A stretch of 64,000 nt of DNA from Spirodela intermedia (lineage: Eukaryota > Streptophyta > Magnoliopsida > Alismatales > Araceae): positions 3,640,169 to 3,704,168 of the forward strand of contig LR746276.1 in NCBI GenBank assembly GCA_902729315.2. The letters run 5' to 3'. Under the pieces are notes generated by a model. It was not told the DNA's origin. It saw only the letters and a list, made by a program, of their open reading frames with translations, and made no database searches. Shown here piece by piece: positions 36,801-63,281 of the stretch. The translations under genes and the position numbers were made by a program. Every line of letters starts with the position of its first letter. Positions within the stretch are counted from its first letter, which is position 1.

Positions 36801-39800
36801 ATTGTCTTGAAAGCATAAGCAGCGTCTCAAGTGAGAGTTTGCATACAAATCAGTTAAGGGTACAATAACTGCCTACAATTTGAAAAGGTTTCAGGACAAT
36901 TATTAAAAATCATAACATAAGAAATCAAGCAGCAAAACTGTGAATAGGCATCATATACAACATATCCATCAAAAAAGCATATCTGAGTAAACGATTGTTC
37001 ACGAAGATTAAACTATAAAAAAAAAAGTCAAAAGGCAATAAACCAACTGATAGAAGACCCTATTTTTGATAGGACACTAAACTAACAATGAGAAACTAAC
37101 GAATCAGGCTAACTAATTAACAAATTGAACAGAATCAGATAATAACATAAGCATTGGCCAATTCCAGACGAAACAAACTTGCTCAAGGCCTGACCTGACA
37201 AGGTACTGTGAAAGACTATTTTCATACAGAAGACAACCCACATGTGATCAGCTTGATTCCTTCATCCACTGTGTGAGTCTCATACAACTGATGTGGGAAA
37301 GTTCACTAGATCACTCATTTCCCCGATGCTCATTTTCAAAGTAAATTTACAAATTCTTCAACATAGAGTACGCATAAAATGGCATATCCTTGGGTCGTGG
37401 TGAAGTTGTGAGAGGTTGAATCAAAATAGTAAATACTAAAGTTGATGAAAAAATATATTTTGCATGTTACTGATAAGACTATTAGTAATGAAGCAAAAAA
37501 CAGATTATCAGCAAAGATGGAGTACAATAGAGTGCGCTATGAGCTTTTATAATGATGAAGTACAATATTCTTTGAATTTAAGGAGGTTGGGGTGTTAGTG
37601 TGGCTGACACCATCAGAATGTGGATTATGAAGGCATGAGCAGAAGAATTGTGTAAGGCAAGTTAATTTATCCAGTTAAGGCACTATTGATTCATCAAAAA
37701 TGATTTCCTCTAGACAGAAAGATACCCACTGGTGAAAATCTTATGTACGGTCCTGTAGAGCGACAGTAAGGGTGACTTATCTGTCGACTCTTCCACTATG
37801 ACCCCAAAAAAACAAATCTTTGCCTTACAGTTGCCAGATAACCACCATATTTGAAATTGCCGTTTATATGCCTATGCCTGGTATTGGGCATAATTCACAA
37901 GAACATTCTGCAATATTAGTAAGAGGAAGGATTAAGGATTTAGCCAGTGCAAGATATCACATTGTGCAAGAACCCTAGATACTGTCGGAAGGGTTAAGGA
38001 ACCTTACTAATTCATAAGGCATTCTAGCGCGATGTTGATTCAAAATGCATTAAGTTCATAGATTTCACACAGTACGTTCTTGAAGATATTTAGCATGTTA
38101 TCATAAATGATAATAAGGATACAGGTTTCACAATTTCATATGCTGTTTCCTTCAAATGAATTTCATGTTTTTTCTGATTTTCTATTTCTTGTACATTTCT
38201 TAAAAGTTTAAAAGACCAGTCCTGCCCAACTGTTTTCGCCAATCCAGTTTCATTCCAGATCAAGTATGGGGCATTGATCAAGGTATCAGTTCAAATACCA
38301 TGAATAGTATACGCAATTGCCCTTCATTGTGTATACTTCTTCCTCGTTAGCTCACAAGCTCTCATCCTAGTCAATATAAATTCATGCTTCTTCTCGAATA
38401 ATCAGAAATATAATTCTTATCTATCTAACATTTCACTTCGCTTTTGTACAGAGGTGAATGATTGAGGTGATATCTACTTTTTACGGCTGAGCTCTCTTCC
38501 CTTTCTCGTCACCATACTTATGCTCAAAAACTTATTGCCACTATCACCAAAGTCTATAATGGTCTACCTCTTCTTTTACTTGCCATTAGTGCTATTATCA
38601 GATCTTGTCTTATTTGTCATGAATTTCATAACTTTTCCACTATGGTCAGCAGCAGAATAGACAAATTATAAAGATTACCTAAAAGAAAAATTAGAAAACC
38701 AATTCTACCATAACAATGGTAGTTCTCACCAGTGCATCCCACCACAACATGATCAATTAACCATACTCTCCTAAGAATATTTCGAAACCATGGCTGCACA
38801 GAATTGATGCCACTCAGCTTCACACAAGTCCTAAACAAAACTGTGATGCCCTCAAAGCACTCAGCTTCAGAGAATATTTTCCACAAGATCTAAGCTATCA
38901 TTGCTAATGATGGTCTTCTCAGAAATATTCATCTTTTTCGCATAAATTTAATGAAAATTTATAATCAAACTAATCAGCCTGTGTAACTTCGGCTTTCCAT
39001 GCCACCCCAAAAATATTAAAAAAAGGGTAAATTATTTTTACATGAAAGGCGTTCACTTGATATTGAACACAATAATAATGCCTCTCCCGAATAGATTTCC
39101 GCCCCCATTCCAACAGCACACAAATAAATGCAAAATATCATCATTTCCCATAATCATCTTGAATTGCACACTTGCCGAGTTCCTGTTGAAGATACATATT
39201 TAATTCGAATTGGTGTCAAATGCCTGAAAACTGTTCACGCAGTTTCTCAAGCAATTCCAAGCACAGTCCAGTGAGGCTGACTGTATTTCTGTAATATGAA
39301 CAGAACAGGAAACTGTTTTCACACAGACTACTTAGGAAAAAATGACAAAAGCACTGTCATCAGATGACCGCACATTAAAACTTGTTCAAATTCTTTTCCT
39401 AGAAAGTGGTTTCTACCACACATAACTAAAGGAAAATAATTTACGAGTTCTTATATGTACAACATTGATAAAAATCCACCATGATACTCCAAAGGCTAAA
39501 AGCCATAAAAATAATGCCCAACACACTACTACGCCTGGTTGCCTCAGATTACGTGATTACAATCACAATCATTTGTTTGGATGCATCAAATAGGAAAACT
39601 GACAACAGTAGATTTCAATAAAAACAACACAAGTAACAGACGTGCTCTATGTAGTCTCTTTACAACATCACAACTCCCATTCCTGAGTTGAGAAACATAG
39701 AATGAACAGAGTCAGCCAGATGAACTATTCCTAAATATATGCCATAATATTCAAACATTAACTACATGACTTAAGATCCAGAAAGTAATGCAAAAATCAA

Positions 39801-42800
39801 CTTTCATTTAACAGAAAATATAATATTTTATAAGCTAGTGCCATTTTTGTGTGTGTGTGTGTGTGTTGAGGAAGAGTGGAGGGTGGGGAGGGTTTGGAGA
39901 AAAAGACAATAAGAGATTAGATGGTAACTCAGTAATTTATAACAAAAAAAAAAGAAGAAAAAAAAAGGAAACGTACCTCTTTGACGTCCAAAGGTTGTTG
40001 CCTTTGTTTCCCCCATATTAGAGGTAGCTTATCGAACTACCAAAATAAATAAAATTAGGCGGGGATTTTACATTTTGAAACGTGCATATTATCGATTGAA
40101 AGTAAGCAAGTAAATATAACATATTCAAGATGAATCCCAGAATGCTACAGGCACTGTGACTTACCAACACCCAATCTTGTAGCATATTTCCCATCTTTTT
40201 AAGGCTAGCTCTAACTAATTTATTTTCTGTTTGCATTTTCTGTGTTAATTATTTTTTATAGTTCGACAGCACTGGCTCAACTTCTAGTGGGAATTGAAAA
40301 AATCTGACATCCAATTTAATAGCATTCTGTAATCAAGGTGCAACTTGGATTAAACAAATGAGCACTGAAAGATAGGAACATAAAATACAAAGTTACCCGA
40401 AAAATTAAAGCATCGTTAATAGTGAGCAGAGCCCCAAAGAAGACACATTTTATGGATGCCTCACAGCCCTTAAGCCAGATGGGATATGTCCACTCCAAAG
40501 GGCTTGCTGATGGTAACCTAGGTGTACTGTTCTTTCGTTTGATGAAGTGTGCACACCTATGCTTTAATCATACTTAATGGGACCTCTATTTCGATTCGGA
40601 ACAGGACATCATTGTCAAGATTACGGCTAGCAGAATCTGATTACAGCCATTCTTGTTTAAGTATTTTTTCGGTACAAAACAGTAAAAAATAAATTAATTA
40701 ATTAATGAGTTGTGAGAAGTTTAGGGTCTTTTAGGAAAGAACCAGGAGAATTCCTGGTGGACTATAAGAGACTTAATTTATGTGAGCTATCCATGGGAGA
40801 GAAAGAGTCATCAGCCTGAGGGGTTAGAAAAAAATACCTTTAGTAAATAGATCAATTGTATTTTGATAGAGATTCAACTACCAAAATAAAGTTCGAGGTG
40901 TGTTTCCCAGGAAAATATGACTCAATCTAAGGTGGAAAGATTCGAACAATCATTAGGAGTTTTCTGAGTAATTTAATGATTGGACAAGAATTAGACTGCA
41001 TCTACTGAAGGAAGCACTATTTTTTTATGTTAGTTCATGAATGAATCCAATATCTGAAGAACAGAGGTAACATATACTTGGTATGGGAAGAATTTTCCGA
41101 ATCGTGGGTTTCAGAAACACAACCGGTCAATTGAGCCTACATCCGCATCTCTATTGCCAAACTTTGAATTCATCTTAATGACAATCTTGTGACTGCTTAA
41201 AGGACACAAGGAATCTTAGACAGGGAGACATTTTTCACCACTGCCATTCCTTTAAGTTGGACACAGATTGGCCTGACAGGTCCCTGCCAGGGGATCTAGA
41301 CGGTTCTGAAACAACTATATTTCAAGAACAATATAAAGCAGAACAATGAGTACTTTTCATATGGTGAACTCCAGATAATAATAGTGGTGTCTGAGAAGAT
41401 CGTCTAAGAATATCGCAAGTGAACATTGAAACAGCCATAAGATGAAAAAAAAGAAAAATAAAAATATTCCTTGCTATTTTTGAAACTGGATGGTACCACC
41501 AATTCATTCAAATTGACAAGAGAAGGGATATACAAGTACATGTCCAATGTGCTCCCAAAAAAGAAACTTTATATAGCGTCTCCAGATTTTCCCCAGGAAT
41601 ATACAGTCCATGCTAAGTCAACCCCATCAAATGAAGGGATAAAGCTTTTCCTCATTATGAAAGTGGTAACCATGACTAGTCTCTAGAACACAAATCGTCG
41701 TAGTTATGAAAACTGGAAAACTTCAAACAAAGAAAAAAATCTGGATAAATAAAAAGACCAAGGAAATTGGAGACAAGGATTTCTAGTTGGGACAATAACT
41801 AGCTCAGAAATAATTGCATGTTAGTGAGGACTTGAGCAAAGAAAAAGGCACGAAGAAAAAACGTTTAGCGCTTTCATAACACATGTAAAATTAGAAACTA
41901 ACCAGGAAGCTAAAAAAGGAGCATCAATTCTCACCTCCAAAGGATCTGGGGCCACTGGGGCACTCGATATTTTTTGTGTATCGGTTGATGCGCTGCTAGG
42001 CTTATGGTCAAGTTGTTTTCTCTCATGAATGCTTGAGTCGTTATTGTGATTTTCACGAAAAAGATGTGATGTTGTTTCTCGGGCGAATTTGGTGACGAGG
42101 GAGAATTTCTCCAAGACTTGGATTGAAATATCACGAGCAGGATCATGAAGCTTATGCTTGTTCCGCCCACTGTACTCAGAGCTGGAGGTCGCAATTTGCA
42201 TATCCCCATTTCTTCTCTCAGAATTTTCAACAGATGAAAGTGCACCCACTGAACCGTGTAAGGTAGCACCATTCGCTACAGAAACAACACGAGGTAACTC
42301 CAATGATGAAAGGCTTTTCTGCAAAAGAGCGTCACACATTATAGAACTTTTAAGGGGCAAAGCTCCTCACAGGAAAAGAAACTACAGAGCATGCAATACA
42401 GCCTGCTAATGAAAATTATAAAATATATCTACCACAAAAATTTTAAATATGTAATAAAACTAAGAAAAAAAGGAAATCAAAACGAAATCTGAGAGTAAGA
42501 ATTAAATACCACTCACGAATTTAACATGAAACTTGACACCATGCACCAGAAAAGTATCAAGGCATCAAATATTCCGGTATTCATAAAATAAATGCTATAC
42601 GATTGATTAAAAAACAGAAAGGCTAATAGACAATACAACAAAACATGTAATCAAATTTGATGATTAGGTCGCCCGAATTTCAGCATATATTTTTTTATAT
42701 CCTCAGAGGTATGCTGGTTCTTAAAGTCGTCCCTTAACAAAGACAATCTCCTACTGCTACATCACCACACCACTCACAGCCTATCAACCATCAAGTTAGA

Positions 42801-45800
42801 CATGATCCAATTATATGCACTGTTCCACTCACCATAACTACTTATCTGGAATTGATCCAAAATTTTGCACATTGTCCCAGCAACATAATCTAATCCATCA
42901 TCATCCGTGTATCTTGAGCACTCATCAAATCTAGCAATTTCTAGTCCTTGCAAAGCAAATTCAACCTCCATTGTGTCTATGTCCTTCTCTAAGAGCTTCT
43001 GAAAGAACCCAAGGGCATCGAGATTCCCACCAACACACCTTGGTCTACTGAAATGATACATCGGAACTGTTGAAGAGATTGACACCAAGCTAATGGTATT
43101 AATCTCGTCAAAACTAAAAAGAAATTAGCTGGCAAGAAGGATCAATATTTGAGATTGAAGGACGATACTTAAAGGCAAAAAACATAGAATGCACGTGAAT
43201 TGGCACTCAAAATCTTGGGGTTTACACCTATAAAAAAAACTAGATAGCAAGTTGCATACATGTCAGCATTCAGAACTTAAGGTTCAACACTTGTGGCAAA
43301 ACAAAGAAATAGTTGCATGTGCCGATACACAGTTTGAGGTGAACACCAAGGGTTCAAGCTCATGACTCAAGGATCAACACAAAGGGCCAAAGCACCCAGA
43401 CTCAAAGGTTACAACCTGAAAAGCTACAATGATTTATGCACCTAAAATAGTAATTAAGAAAAGTTGAAAATTAGTTGCATTCCAACCAATGAAGAAAAAT
43501 GTTTTCTAATAGAGTCAAATCTTTCGAGCTATAAAAGACATCACAAATGAGGCTCGTTTAAGGCTTCCAGGGATACTTACATTCAAAGTCTGAAAGTTCT
43601 CTCTCCAAACACTCATAAAGCACTCAATGATCTCTCAACATCAGAGTAGTCCTTCAAGTTAATTAAGCTATCTTCTCCAAATTAAAGGTTTTTTAAAATC
43701 GATTTATTATTATTTTTCACCATATTAGAATAGCCTTTGTATTGGCCAAGCCTTGAAATGTCACAAAAGGTATAGTCTACGCCTTGACAACTCAATTATA
43801 ATAGGAGATAAGGGGCTAACCTTATAAAACACCCAAGAGAGAACTTGGGGAGTGGAGTACATCTTGAGTCAGATTGAACCACCATAAAACGAATAAAACT
43901 TGCACCGAGTGTTTGTGTCTTAATTGGATAGCATTTATTACAACACCAATGCTTTAAGTAAATATGATTCACTCCCATCCCTTCTTTATTGTAATTTTCA
44001 AGCCCCACGTATGACAATCATGTACCTTATAAATTCATCTATACTCATAATTTTCAAAGAGACAGAAAGGCCAACTCATTGAACTTGAAAGACCTCACAA
44101 GTTGAAAGATTCTTCAACATCTAACTATTGCAAGTATCCAATCAACCTACAACAACACATCCTCATTATCTTGCAAAGCCTTCAATCACTGATCCCTCTT
44201 AGCATTCTAGGGATAGACCAAATTCACTACAATAAAAAGATTGAATGCTAGGCCCATAAGAATCCCAACGAAAAGAAGTGTCAAAGGGCGCAGCAGATTG
44301 TACACCTTAGCTTATGTTACTGCTCCACAATCACTCTAATCGACATATCTGACACACTCCATCACTGACCTGGGACAATGCATCCAAAAGTTGTAGATTA
44401 CCCTATAAGGGAGAAGCACTTCTCTTCCTTTTTGGCCAACTAACAAGTTTGATATTGATTGAATGATCAAGCCCATCATCACCAACTGGTTTGAGGGAGA
44501 AGGCTAACCTAATGCTACCATTACACAAAAGCACCACTATTCCTCATCTATTTCACGTTGTTTCATATATTTACATACACTCCTATAAGTTCAAGCTAAA
44601 TGTAGTTTGAAGCATTGTAACAGAACATTAGGAAAGATTTGAAATGCAAAACCCTTAACTAATGTCAATTGGGAAAAAAAATAATATAGATAAAAAAAAT
44701 TGTTTCTATCTCTCTTAACGATAACTCAGTCAAGCCAGAGAAGAATCTACTCTTCTCCAGGTGGATCCTTCAGCAAAACAGTACTCTCCATATGACAAGC
44801 ATTCGGGGAAGAGTCAAACCAATTTTGCAGATGAAATCTAGCAGCATCAGGGAACAATATTTCTGTGCATGGTTCTTGCAGTGCGTAAACATCAAACAGA
44901 ACCTATATCTAGAGAAACCATTATTCATCCTTTGACACATCTGCCATTCATATCAAACAGCAGCAACAAGTGACCAGATCCTGCTGTTTGTGACAATTGG
45001 TGAAGGCCTTATAGCAGAAATATCAAGCTATCCAATGGAAAAGATTGCATTCAGAGAGAAGAATCATTCCTTACCAAAACACTCGAAGTCAAACAGAGTG
45101 GCTCCTCCAGGAGAACAAATGCCACTTTTGTTGATGGGAACGGGATCATGAATGAACTTTTAAACACACACTTTGAAACTAGTATTACCGTTCTTTCCTC
45201 GTCTTTCTCCAGGAGGAACCTAACCTCTTCAGACTAAGCTTCTCCTCCCAGACAAGTAGAGTCCACACCTCTTGAATCGACCCTTTGATTTTGGGTTTGT
45301 GGAAGAAAAGATGGATAATCAGCATCTTCACCAACTTGATACCATCATTTTCACCTTTCTGCTTAAGATCTATGGCTAACCATACCTAATTATAAGAGTC
45401 ATGCCTAATCATATCATTGCTTAGTTGGGATTTCCGAAACCATGTCTCTCAAACACTTCATTCTGTTTCCCGCCATGCACAATTGTCAGCATACAAAAAA
45501 AAATAGGTTTATATAGATCCCAGAAAAATTTGCAGCAAAAGCTAAGATGTTCTTGATTTTAAAACTGAGTAATAAAGTTGGCCGGGTAATCTTCGGAAGA
45601 GCAGCTTCAAGTCTCGCAGGTATAAAGACAACAAACCACCTCACAACAAGGGCAACCAGCCTTCTCCAGTTTTCCTTCCTTTGTGTGCCTTAAACGTATT
45701 TTCTCTCCTCCAACTGCTGTTACTGCGCCACTGGGATAAGTATTCTCTCAAATAGCAACTAAGAAACGTTGAACCCATCTGGAAACCAAGGTCAGCCAAA

Positions 45801-48800
45801 ACCTGGTCACTGATTTTTTGGTGAATGGAGCTCTTAATCTAGTGGTCGATCCCCACACTAAGCGACCTTCCCTGTCAGTGAAACTACATTACATGTTTCA
45901 ACAGAAAAGTATTTTCTCACTCAAATTCTTCCAAGGGTTAATTTACATCATTGACTGCAGAAGTCAATGATTAAGCATCAGAATCTAACGGAAATCATGA
46001 TATTTCGGTATAACCACATTGACAAATGTTTCATATGACAAGAGGAAATTCATATTGCACATTTATGTCAGATGTACAACAATTTCAGTTAATATTGTGA
46101 CAACTTTGGACTTCAGAATATAGTAACACAAAACGGACAAGAACTGAACCTGCAAAGGGTCTTGAAAGTCATTCGCAAGAAAGACATTTGCATCATCTGC
46201 AGATCTGGAAACAGCATAAAATTAATCAGAAAGTAATTAGCCAGCTACCAAGTCAAACATTTAAGAAGAGTTGCCACAAAGATACGAAACTTATAGCATT
46301 AAATATAAGAGGAGTCATTTTTTTTCTAGAAATCAAAACATTTTGCTTCCCATAGTGTATAATTCACTTCTGTCTTAATGCTACTATAAACTATTGAGAA
46401 ATATAGGTACAGGGAGAATGACCTCTGTCACGAAGGACAGAGGGGAGAACAGCAGATAACCGCCTCAATATCCATTCACCTCTAACACCCATTATATAAG
46501 GAGGAACTCCAGACAATTGTCCCAAAATACCCTCAATCTTTTATAGTATTTCCTTACGACCAGACCTTCCAACAGAAACAAACATAAACCAGTGGCCACG
46601 AACCACACAAATGTGTCAATAAAGTCAATAAAAACATCATGATTTGAATAATGAATACAGACCTCACAATAAAAACATGTTGCTTCAGAGTTGCAAGGAA
46701 TTCCCGAACCCCTCCATTGTAGAAATAAAGTGGCGGGAATGCAAGTCCTGCATGACTCCCAACTGAATAAGGATATACACATACATTTGCAAAGTAAACA
46801 ATTTTACATGCTTTCTCAGCATAGAAATCTAGAAATTTCCTGCAATAACGAGCAGCATAAATGATTTCTGTCCTGGTGATTATATAAAATGTGCAGATAG
46901 CTCCTCCACTTTGTATGTTATCTCAGAAAAAATGCAGAACCGTAAGAAATGCCATTGAGTTAGACATCGGCCAGCCATGAGGAGACCAGTTCTAGAAGAG
47001 GCCAGGATTATCTAGCCCAAGCCTTCCCTGATCATAGACCGGTCCAGCATAAACAGACTACTTTTTCCAGAGCTGAAATTTGACTTTTGAAGAATTCCTA
47101 CAAGACTTGATTTTTCCATTCACACCAAACTATCTTGAGCACAATTGGTAAAGAAACTTCAGCTTATTCTATTCTACCAAGAAAAATATTCACCCCCCTT
47201 TCCTCAAAGGCAATGATGAAGTCAACAAGCTAGCAATCATTTCCCCGTAACTTTGATCCTCCAACAGACATACTGGAGAAAGATTTTGATAAGATTCATG
47301 TCGTCAAGTGCAACCTTTCCGAATTTCATTCCTCTCCAATGATGTGCACCTGAATGATGAATGGAATATACTGCTGGGAGAATTAAAAGTCAAACGTGCT
47401 ACACATATACATTACATCAAAATTTGGGCATTCACATGTCTTCGATTCTAGTTTCCAGTTATATCCCAAACCCAAGTAGAACGTCAAAGCCAGGAAAAAT
47501 CATAGAAACATTACTCTGTAACTTGTGGAGTTTTTATCCTGCTAGTTTAATTTCTACACACAAGTATGGAGAAGCGTTTAAAGGAAATATGTGCCACTCC
47601 TACTTGTAGCACAGTCTCAAAGAGCACACCTACACTCTGAATCCCCCAAGTTTAATATGATGAAAACTACTGTTTCATCTCCAGAGAGGTTGTAGACACC
47701 AGATAGCAGTTAGCATGTTTGACAAGGAGTTAAAAGATAATGGTAGTCACGACCAGATTGCCTAGAAGGAAGCATTGGCAGAATTGAATCAAAAGAAACA
47801 GCAACATGGTAAGAATAAATTGCTAACATATCGATATTGAGACAGGATGGAAAAAGACAATAGAAATGAAGTACCTGATGAGAGGACAACAATGATGTAC
47901 TGCCAGCCAAGTGTAGGGGTATGCCTACGGATTGAATGCACATCAGCTAAGGGCACATCCTTGATAGTATACAGCTTTCTATCTGTGTCAACCAATAGAA
48001 GCGAAGTAAATTGTCAGGAGTGTTCATAGAACTTAACTAGACATTATAAAAAAGAAGGCACACGTCAAAACTGTCAGGATTCTCTATAAATGAAGAAACA
48101 ATAAAAATGTAAAATGTGCAAACACTGCATAGACCTGCAAACTCTATTGTCATCATTTGCGGTGATAAAAAGTAATCATGCCATCAGAATATCTGATGAA
48201 ATCATAAAAACCTCAACCCTGCACTACTTCGCAAGGATAATTTTCCAAATTATGAATCTGAGAAAGTGAACCTAGACACTCCACAAATGCTTTCAATTAA
48301 AAAGAAATTGAATTAGGAAGGGCAATCATATGCAGAGGAAAAAGTTAACAGATCCAGAAAATAATAACAACATCAATAGTCCAAGTCTTTCGGCAACTCT
48401 TGTATAAAGATCAGTCCTCAAAAACCATCTGTTAGAGTCATTGGAAAAACACTAGTCCATCATGAAAGAATTATGTTTGTGTCTCAGCTAATCACATTTT
48501 ATCATCCCATTTCGCTGGCTAATGAATGTTCTACGTAATGTCGAGGAGATGGACAGAGAAGGAGCGGTAAGACATGACAACTACTGAACACATTATACCA
48601 TGACCTCGGGGAGAATCCTTTGATGTTGTCCCAGCAAACACTAGAGGGAGCTGATCACATTTGAGGTTAAAACAGACTGAAGAAGGTACATGCAGAGTGG
48701 ACTACGTCGAGAATGATATGGAAGAAACAACTAAAACGAGACGTCCGTCTAACCTTTCTCGAGAATCCCCGCATTTGAGCTGCGCCCAGTAGAGTCGGTC

Positions 48801-49363
48801 CCACCAACGCTTAGTTTGTACGGGATCCAGGTCTAAACGATGAATCACAGTCAAAAAATAAATAGAAAATTTTCAACACTAAATTACGAAAGATGGTCAA
48901 TACATCGATCAAGAAACACACGTAGAGAGAGTTAGCGTGAGAGAAAAAGAGAAGGGGATAACATAGGGGACAGAAAACAAGCTACGCACCATAAACAGCG
49001 ACGAATCCCTCTTCACGAGTAGCAGGCGCCCACTGATCCTCTCAGAAGCGTACTGCGTCGGGTGTATCGCAACATTATCCTTCACGTAAACCGTTTCGGA
49101 GCCGCCACCGCCGCCGCTGTCCATCTCGGTCGACTTAGCGGAGTCGCTCCGATAGAGGCTTCTCCCCAGAGCCTTCCCGCCCACAACACCACCACCATCA
49201 ACAACAATTAAAACACGACCGACGACCATTCAGTCACAATCACAAAGGCCTCCAGGATTGGCACAGATGATCGCGTCGGCAAGCAAGCGAGGTATACCTG
49301 CTGCTGGGAGGCGGCGTAGTCAGGATCGTCGGAGAGGTCGTGCAGATCCGCCTCCTGCATCAT
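27872..49363 (-). CDS. TBC-domain Rab GTPase-activating protein (GYP7/TBC1D15 type)
   Basis: Stimulates GTP hydrolysis by Rab proteins in membrane traffic. Fifteen minus-strand exons, all GT-AG and in phase: 49298-49363, 48990-49172, 48754-48832, 47875-47982, 46663-46747, 46150-46204, 41935-42318, 39977-40036, 36345-36443, 36153-36263, 34109-34180, 33897-34013, 31899-32048, 29087-29187, 27872-28199; 665 aa. The N-terminal DUF3548-like region (about 45-195) holds [17 protein letters not shown] and [19 protein letters not shown]; a low-complexity linker is in exon 7; the TBC domain covers about 360-600. Catalytic arginine finger is in IEKDVVR (Arg436) and glutamine finger in GYCQ (Gln473), both present, so it should be active. 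The start has two ATGs (49361-49363 and 49358-49360). The gene is 21.5 kb for 2.0 kb of coding sequence, with introns up to 3.8 kb. Exon 2's acceptor (before 49172) is the least certain junction. Confidence 0.94.
32700..32840 (+). repeat. Hairpin-bearing LTR-like repeat in a TBC-gene intron, copy 1
   Basis: A perfect 10-bp palindrome arm pair (ctgtcctctg 32730-32739, cagaggacag 32743-32752, 3-nt loop), then ccacctaac, cacctcttaaataaggag and caccctcaa. The same succession occurs at 46410-46560. Confidence 0.5.
39849..39866. repeat. GT microsatellite, 9 units
   Basis: Pure (GT)9 in TBC intron 8, near the exon 8 acceptor side. Confidence 0.9.
42774..43088 (-). other. Protein-like open frame inside TBC intron 6, unrecognised
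   Basis: 104 codons on the same strand as the host gene, with balanced composition (for example [20 protein letters not shown] and [14 protein letters not shown]) unlike the neighbouring AT-rich intron. I do not recognise a family. It could be a fragment of an inserted gene or transposon, or chance. No splice sites tie it to the TBC exons. Confidence 0.3.
46410..46560 (+). repeat. Hairpin-bearing LTR-like repeat in a TBC-gene intron, copy 2
   Basis: 8-bp arms cctctgtc (46422-46429) and gacagagg (46436-46443), then ccgcctcaat, cacccattatataaggagg and taccctcaat. Diverged relative of 32700-32840; the TATA-like tatataagg suggests LTR or MITE origin. Confidence 0.5.
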
Positions 49364-50344
49364 GGAGGCGGGCAAGGAAGGAGGGAAGGATGGAGAACGG
49401 CAGACCAGGCAGAGAGAAGGCAGACAGATGCCACCTTCCAGTGGATCTGTTTCCCTTCGAGCCTAAGCAAACCAGTTGCACGTGCAACCCGAGCCCCACA
49501 CGAGTGGCCTCATTCCAGGGGAATCTGGTCCGCTCGGCTTCTCACGTCGGCCTCCGCTTCAATAGAGTTTAGCCACATGGAGACCTGCCATGTCATCCTT
49601 TCCTCCATCGGACCCGCTCGTGTGGTGCGCTACAGAGGATGGGACAGCCCCAGTAGTTCTGGTCGACCGGCTCCACAGCAGACGTGGCGGCCTCTCGTTG
49701 ACTCGATGTATTGGCCGGTTTGTCTGAGCACGAATCCGTGGGACCCACGCAAAAGTTATTGTCACGAGATATTCTCAGACGTCAACGGGCCGGCCCAAGC
49801 CCAGATCGACAGTATTATTCGGTCATACTTATTAAATAAGTTTTATTTAATGAGTCCTACTCGGTCATATTATTCGGACTATATTACTCATTAAATCAGT
49901 ATTTATAATAAATTTAATAGTTTTGTATTATTATAAAGATTAAATTGAGATAGGGCGTGATGGTTCATAAGTAGAGAGATGGGACGTGTTACTCAACACA
50001 GGTGCGGGGAACTCCTCCGCCTCCCGAGTGCCGGTGTCCAGAACCCATCCGCGCGTACGAAGTGTGACGGTATCATGACCGTCTTCTTACCGCCCCAACT
50101 ATATATACTGACCTCTTTAGTCACCACTGCATGCTTGGATCTCCCATCTTTGGGGCTGAAGAAAGCCCGCCCTCTCTGGTCCTCTCTCTCACTACTGCAA
50201 AAACCCTAGCGAGGGAAACCTAGCGGGAGAAGAGGAAGAAGAAGCTGGGGGAGAAGGAGTGAGGTGATCGGAGCTTCTCTGCAGGTGTGTGGGACCTGAG
50301 CAGAGGGCTGAGCAGGTTATGGTTGTGACGTTTTAGAGGTAGAA
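49364..50344. promoter_or_regulatory. Shared 5' region between divergent TBC and PRP8 genes
   Basis: 981 bp between the two start codons, so both promoters and 5' leaders lie here. The PRP8 side has TATATATA at 50100-50107, a CT-rich patch, and a telo-box AAACCCTA at 50201-50208, an element common near plant genes of translation and RNA metabolism. The TBC side is GC-rich without a clear TATA. Open frames at 49258-49894 are not supported as genes. Confidence 0.6.
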
Positions 50345-62448
<12,104 letters not shown>

Positions 62449-63237
62449 GCAGAGATCTGAGCCGGCCTGTGAGTAGTAGATGTTCTCCCCCCCCCCCCAT
62501 GAACTTGCCTTGGGTTTCTTCTTCTTTTTGTCCTTGTTGTATATGTTAAGATGAGAGTCTGAAAGCTTTGATGAGATGATGTGATTCCTGGAGATGATGC
62601 ATTTGTAAAGTATGTAGCCTAAATTACTACCTACCCCCCCCCGTTCATTAGAATGATGCATGAAATGTTTCTAGGTTTAATTGATGCATGAAGGCTTTCA
62701 AGGTTTGAAGTCAAATGGGTTTTTTATCTTTGATTCAAATGGGCGATTACACCTGGTTTGTTAGACGGATGCCGATTAGAGTTAATAATGTCCTGGGTTT
62801 CGAGTGGAGCTTCTCTCTCTAGTCGCATGAAAGTTTTGGATGAGAAATGGGTCTCATCAGGGTTCACACTAATGCTTTATCGGTCTCTGGGTTTAGGGAT
62901 GATTGCTGTATTATTTATCTGAGAAGAAATACACATAAATGCATTTTTCTTAAATAAAAAAAAATCTGCGACGGAGCTGTGTTTTATTATTTTTTCTTGT
63001 CAGATGGTGGGTTTGAGGGAGTTTTCTTATTTTGAAAATTCTCTTCTGGAGAATGAAGAAATAAGTTAGTTTTATCCGGATAATATTGTAAAGCTTGGCA
63101 ATACTACAAGTAAAAGTGAAATGTGATCATGCAGATGGAGATGATTGTCGTTTGCTTGAAATGTGACCATCTCTTCAAGTAAATCGGATTTGGTTTTGGA
63201 GGCTGCGGCGGCATTCTACGTGTACTCCCCCTTTTAC

Positions 63238-63281
<44 letters not shown>

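Noticed and set aside
49258-49894. Plus-strand frames of 104 and 184 codons in the TBC/PRP8 intergenic region
   Set aside because: The first part is antisense to the TBC first exon and leader, the rest has no family resemblance, and they overlap each other in different frames.
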